Assembly: GCA_050084515.1 (NCBI GenBank)
Contig: CM114272.1
Coordinates: forward strand, 35,774,001-35,838,000
Direction: 5' to 3'
Length of the DNA: 64,000 nucleotides
Source: Blasia pusilla
Lineage: Eukaryota; Marchantiophyta; Marchantiopsida; Blasiales
Of the stretch, positions 59,195 to 64,000 are shown one piece after another. The first letter of the stretch is position 1, and every line of letters starts with the position of its first letter. A program made the position numbers and the translations under genes. The notes under the pieces are model-generated. The model made no database searches, was not told the DNA's origin, and saw nothing but the letters and a program-made list of their open reading frames with translations.

Positions 59195-59525
59195 TCTATG
59201 GTCAGAAGGCTTGGACAGGCACTACTTAATGAGTACTATCTCTCTCTCTCTATCTCTCTCTCCCCCCCTCTCTCTCTCTGAGTCTGTCCAACCAGGGCCC
59301 AAGGTCTATAGCCACGAGCTTTGACGTGCGGAACTTCATGAGTATAGGATCTATGTCCTCCTGCTTGGATCACACACAGCCTATATGAGAGAGGGTGTCC
59401 CTCCTCTCTCATAATGCACTTTCTGCACTCTTCCTCCTGCACCTTCCCAGTTACAAAGAAGAGTCCTACATGGGCACAGGGTCTACTGAGGCTGTGATAG
59501 GCACTAACACTTTATGAGTAATCTC
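59195..59525 (+). repeat. three decayed LINE tails with CT microsatellite
   Basis: Near 59198-59240 ('aggcactacttaatgagtac'), 59281-59360 ('gtccaaccagggcc', then 'cttcatgagtat') and 59478-59525 ('ggcactaacactttatgagt'), with a long CT tract at 59240-59280. They lie just downstream of the oxygenase-like gene. Confidence 0.75.
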
Positions 59526-59596
59526 TGTGTACATCTCCAACCTATTTCTTGAATCTACAGGAACTCATCTACAGCACTGGTTTACCCTCTACACAG

Positions 59597-62264
59597 TCAA
59601 TCCAGCTGGGAACTTGTCACCAGATCCTCGACATAATCATGCAACACTTGGTCATACAATTTCTTGAGCCGCTCCAATGCCCGATCCTTCTCCTTTTCAG
59701 AGGCATTGTCCAGTTGAAAATGACCTGCAATGAAGCGTTGAAAGCCCTCTTCTGCCTCAAACTGCCACTCCACACAACCATGATCACCAACCCCAGCAAT
59801 CTTAGTTAACCCTTAATCTAAGTGTTTGCAGTGCAGTGAGTTGTTCAAATAGCTCTGTTAAAAGTCCCATAAATCACATGTAGAGAGTAACTCTTAGGTG
59901 TGTTCCCTATGTCAATCCTCCTGATTCTACTTAAAATTCTGAACGAATCAGATCATGCTCACACCAATGTATTGGAACATAGTAGTATTTGTGCAAATTT
60001 GCTAAGGACCTGCCCTCCTTGTAATTCCCCGGGTACTGACCAGCAGGAAGACTTTAAAAGTCTATTGCCAACTAGGTTGTAAGGATGGGATAGAGAGTGA
60101 TAAGTAAACATGGTTGAAAACTTTAGCATTGCGCCTATGTGTCCATAAGTAACATGAAAGTAAGCAAAAAGTATCATGTACTCTTGCTCCTGGCCCAACC
60201 CTCCTTGCCGAAAGTTTGAACACAACAAAGTTTTTCAAGATGGCCAAAAGACTCCAGAGTTTTACCTGAGGTCAATTGGCAACTATCTCACTCCAAGGAA
60301 AAAAATTCCGTACTTGACATTCTCATCTCACCACAAGACAGTTGCATAAAAAAGTGGAATGAAGCTACAAAAATCCCACCTCTACAGTTTGAAACTAGTG
60401 AGAAGGCAAACATCCAGTACAAGTGGCTTGCCCTCGAGGAATTCCATTGGGTAAATGGATGATACAACTGGTCTTTAAAATGACGATACTTCATTTAGAG
60501 AAAGACACACGAATCATTGTTTTTACCTGGGCTGGCAAAAGGTGACATTAACAGTTAAAGTGACACTTTCCTAGTGTGTGTTGAAAGTGGAAGCTTTAAA
60601 CGTCCAGAATCCATACAATTATTCTTGCTTAGTCTGGCCCTGACCTCATCGGAATGAGAGTACTTCAAACAAAAGATATATAAGTGTGTGTATATATATG
60701 TACTCCTCAATTAATCCAGGCCAGCAGCTTCCCAACCACCTAGCTTGGATCATTTTGTCACCTGGACTATAGTTTGTTGTACTGACCATATCCAGCCACA
60801 AAATTCAATTCTAGCTAAAGAAAATTGGTAAGATGATTTCCAAGAATCCTTCAGCTTTGCTAATTGACTCGAGCAATGGCAAACAAGTACCTGTGCACGT
60901 CCACCAGCATCATAGCACGCCTTGGCAAGACCACTGAGGTCTACTTTGTGACCAACGACTTGGGGCTTTCCCGTGGGAACAGCTTTTCCCTTGGCCCGCA
61001 AATAGTCATACACCGCTCGAACTGCAAATCGTTGGTCCTCCACAAGCTGTGCTCCTGTCACTTCAGAAAAGTTATGGCAGATTATTGTGTGTAACTAGTC
61101 CAGAAAACATGAATCTACAGAGAATCCACCCCATACTGGAACTGTCTTCAAGATAAAACTTTAACATATCCAAAATATATATTTTCAAGTCCTAGAGTAG
61201 ATTCTAGAAGAACTCAAACTCCGTTTACTTTACGAGACTTTGACTTCGGCCATTATGGCATTGAAGAATGCCTCCAAACTTGCAACCCACAATACTTTTG
61301 GCAGGGCCACCGACAAAGGATGAATACTCATCAAATAATGTCTGCAATGGCCTTGCAACCACAGGAAAAATCGGAAAGACTAACATACCATGCAGCAACC
61401 ATACTCACTACTACCCTTGAGACAAATTGCCACCTAATCCAGTTGCAATAAACCGGCAGTCCAAAACAAAATGGAGACTTGGAACTCTCACTAGGCGACA
61501 AGATACAATACCATTCCATACCACAAACTCACCCACAACATAAATACATACTGAACTGTAGCAGACAAATTGAGAAAGGGGTGGGTAATCAGAGAAGGAA
61601 AAGGCAGACTTACTTACAAGCATGGATATTGTGATGACCATGACCTGGCTCCAGTAGACCCAGCTTTCCATCCTGAGCAGCAGTCCAACCAGGCTCGTAC
61701 GCCTCTAGAAATGCTTGCTTTGCCTTATTGGGCAAGTCATGGGGATGAACAAACGGTACACCCGCGGGCCATCCCATTTCTGCCCTCAGTACCGCACAGG
61801 GACTGTCAATAGAGGTTATATGTTGCTCCTCACAATCTTTGAAGTTACAGAATCGAATCTTCAGTCCTTTCCTGTCAGCAATTTCTTGCACCTTTTCCTT
61901 GAGAACGCGCTGGGCTTCAAGACGTAATATCTTTGAGGGAGCCAGGGGTTTACCCCTTGACACTTGCTTCCTCCTTTTCGAACCAGCTTTCAATGCAGTT
62001 GCTGAGGTGAAACAATCCGTCCACAGTCAAATAAGAACATGAACCCACAATCCATTAAGAAGAAAGGAAATGGAGTGCCTACCAAAGCACTTACAACAAG
62101 ACATAGTTTTCTTCCCAGCTCACTTTTTAAGACCAATCCTAGACCTGAGGCTTTTCATGCAGTACTGCTTGCAACTCACGCTATGGGTCTCTGGCCTCAG
62201 GGCCAGAACAGGCACTACTTGATACGTACAGTTCATTATTCACTTCAAGAATTCTCTCTCTCTG

Positions 62265-62307
<43 letters not shown>

Positions 62308-62543
62308 AAGCACCGTCCAACCAGGGCGCGGGGTCTATGGTCGCATGGCTACGACAGGCACTACTTAATGAGTACAGTCTCTCTCTCTCTGTCTCTCTGT
62401 CTCTCTCTCTCTGTCTCTCTGTCTCTCTCTCTCTCTCTGAGCACCGTCCAACCAGGGCGCAAGGCTACGACAGGCACTACTTAATGAGTACACACTCTCT
62501 CTCTTCGCAAGGCTACGACAGGCACTACTTAATGAGTACACTC

Positions 62544-62577
<34 letters not shown>

Positions 62578-63639
62578 ATTCTCTTGTGACTCACCGTCGG
62601 GTGGAGTAGGAAACGAAAAGCTGGGCAACCCTGGGCGAGTGACGAGCTGGTCCATGGGATGCGAGCGCTGCATGAAGTCATGGACGGCAACAGGTTGTTG
62701 GAAAGGACCCGCCACGGCATGGCCGGCCTGGGTCATGGCAGAGCAGTGCAAAATTGCGGTGGAGCGAGGCATGAGCTTGAAAGCCACACAACATCTCCCG
62801 TACATGTGACCATGTGGAGGAGCAATCTCAGTGCGATGGAGAGCAGGACTGAGGTAGCCCGCAGTTACTTGATACAAAGAGAGTCCTGAGTACAGAACCA
62901 TGTCCCCGGGCCCGAGTTCGGCGTCAGCCAATATCCAGCGCCCGTTCATGTCTCGAATGTGCAGACCCGGTTTATCCGATTTCATGAGAGTTAGAAGGCA
63001 TTTCTCTGCATGTGGGTCGTGATCATCGAAAAGTGGCATGTGCGGTTGGTCAGGCCCAAGAGGAACTCCTGCTGAATGGTGCACACCAGGTCTCCCATAA
63101 CAGCACGACGACAATACAGAGGTGGAGATCTCATCAGGTTTGAGAGGTACATTATCGAGCAAATCAGTGAAGGAGAAGCTTCTCAATTGAAACGAGCAAC
63201 CGATGGCGTCCAGGATTGCGCGAGAGGCCTTGCCCAGAGCAGAAAAGAGCTCGGGCAATCCGGCTGGAGGAAGCTCGGTCCCGCTGACCTCTGGAGAACT
63301 CCTTCCAGGCCGATACTCGAACAATTCTCTCACATGGTGGGGTTCAGCGAAGTAACCCACAGTTCTGTTCCAGTCTTGCGGGTCGTCAGTGTGAACCGAG
63401 TCCGGGCCCGGAACAGGGTGTTGATGGAAGAACATTCGGACTGAATCGAGCACACATCTCAAAAGAATTTCGTCACTCGGCGGTAGTTGAATGACTGCCA
63501 CGTTGAATCTGCCAAGGGACTGGGCGAGAGCATGGACGGCGTTCTTGTACTTCTCGGAAGCAAGCCCATCAGAGGCGAGCAGATCTACCAATCGAACACG
63601 CCCGGGAGATTGTATACCAGCCCCCGACATTGCGCCCAT
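59597..63639 (-). CDS. 2OG/Fe(II)-oxygenase-like protein with C-terminal extension, 4 exons
   Basis: Exons 63639-62595, 62001-61618, 61060-60891 and 59800-59597, phases consistent (1, 1, 0), 600 aa, first ATG used. The N-terminal domain (about 15-300) resembles plant 2-oxoglutarate/Fe(II)-dependent oxygenases. Candidate metal ligands are the H207-D/H210-x-E212 cluster in 'PLFDDHDPHAEKCLLTLM' and H268 in 'ALHRT', with 'RCCVAFKLMP' at 282-291 as the closing strand. 'KSDKPGLHIRDMNGRWILAD' (220-239) and 'LGPGDMVLYSGLSL' (242-255) are typical of the fold. Residues ~350-600 form an unassigned extension: a basic stretch (KAGSKRRKQ), 'GWPAGVPFVHPHDLPNKAKQ' and a helical end. The substrate is unknown. 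The last junction (60891 to 59800) is the least certain; an exon could be missing there. Intron 1 holds an array of LINE tails. Confidence 0.72.
62197..62577 (+). repeat. array of LINE tails and CT microsatellite in intron 1
   Basis: One decayed tail (about 62190-62232), then three sharp ones: 62305-62376 (full, 'caccgtccaaccagggcgcg'), 62437-62490 (shorter, missing the middle part) and 62506-62541 (only 'cgcaaggctacgacaggcac' onward). They are separated by CT/GTCTCT tracts. The minus frame through this array, with Glu-Arg repeats, is an artefact that extends the oxygenase frame past its real splice donor at 62594. Confidence 0.9.
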
Positions 63640-64000
63640 ACACTTCCTCTCCCAAACCTCCTCAGCGTCACCTTATTCAAGATTCCTCCTGCTATGGGCA
63701 GAGCTGATTTCTTGAAATTGCGGTCTACACCTACAGTATTTCAAGTCTTCTCCGCGTGAAGGAGGCATCTATCTTCTCTACAAGGATCTGACTAGCCTAC
63801 CTATCGCGACACAACAGACTGTCTCTCCTCACCTCCTCTCCCTCGCTTTCTCTCTCTCTCCCCGATTGCTGAAGCACTTGTGGATCATGGTCCGGCTGGA
63901 ACTGAAAACAGTAGTCCATTATTTCCCTGCACAACCAGTGTTCACTCTTCAATTTTTTCCTCCGTTCTCTCGAATCTCCGACTGCTAGACAACTCTTTCC
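63640..64000. other. 5' flank of the oxygenase-like gene
   Basis: Pyrimidine-rich DNA (CT tract near 63840-63862) directly upstream of the start codon, as is common in plant 5' leaders and core promoters. No other gene is seen before the window ends. Confidence 0.4.

Noticed and set aside
62365-62594. Extension of the oxygenase frame into Glu/Arg repeats
   Set aside because: It reads the CT microsatellite backwards past a good splice donor (GTGAGT at 62594) that joins in phase to the next exon.
1-64000. tRNA or rRNA genes
   Set aside because: No cloverleaf-like GGTTCRA context with paired arms, and no rRNA-like block was found by eye; a tRNA scan would be needed to exclude them.

Overview
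The window is nuclear DNA of a streptophyte plant, most likely a non-seed plant (bryophyte, lycophyte, fern or charophyte grade). Evidence: genes carry many short spliceosomal introns; an AWPM-19-like gene and an LHT-type amino-acid transporter relic are plant families; most of the rest is transposon debris, with short CT-rich microsatellites. I cannot name the species. All introns were inferred by eye from GT/AG sites, preserved phase and family resemblance.

Three host genes look intact, all on the minus strand: an AWPM-19-like four-helix membrane protein (6674 to 5117, 4 exons, 182 aa), a Peter Pan/SSF1-type Brix ribosome-assembly protein (33863 to 27126, 9 exons, 508 aa, one GC-AG intron) and a protein with an N-terminal 2-oxoglutarate/Fe(II)-oxygenase-like domain (63639 to 59597, 4-exon model, 600 aa). 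An LHT-type transporter pseudogene is at about 51.6-54.1 kb on the plus strand.

The most notable object is 11735-25257: two inverted copies of a ~125-bp sequence, each followed inwards by a GGACGGAT-type minisatellite, bound a 13.5-kb segment. It holds a MULE-type transposase gene (plus strand, SWIM zinc finger) and, converging on it, an apparently intact five-exon gene (655 aa, one C2H2 zinc finger, a basic patch) that I cannot assign. This MuDR/VANDAL-like layout (transposase plus accessory gene) is the best candidate for an undescribed system.

Other mobile DNA: a 5'-truncated, frameshifted LINE in antisense inside intron 3 of the Peter Pan gene; a family of ~80-bp tails of that LINE that end in (CT)n and are strung together head to tail, including in intron 1 of the oxygenase gene; a second LINE (34.6-38.0 kb, minus) with a N-terminal zinc finger, reverse transcriptase and a restriction-like endonuclease; a Ty3/gypsy element (44.6-47.2 kb, minus) whose integrase ends in a PHD finger and whose protease/RT is deleted; a second degraded gag copy near 56 kb; and a possible copia LTR end with a primer binding site at 55.6 kb. 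Several short near-perfect foldbacks are scattered through the window, one (26675-26748) shaped like a plant microRNA precursor. The stretches 7.5-11.7, 38-44 and 52-58 kb are mostly AT-rich and hold few recognisable features.
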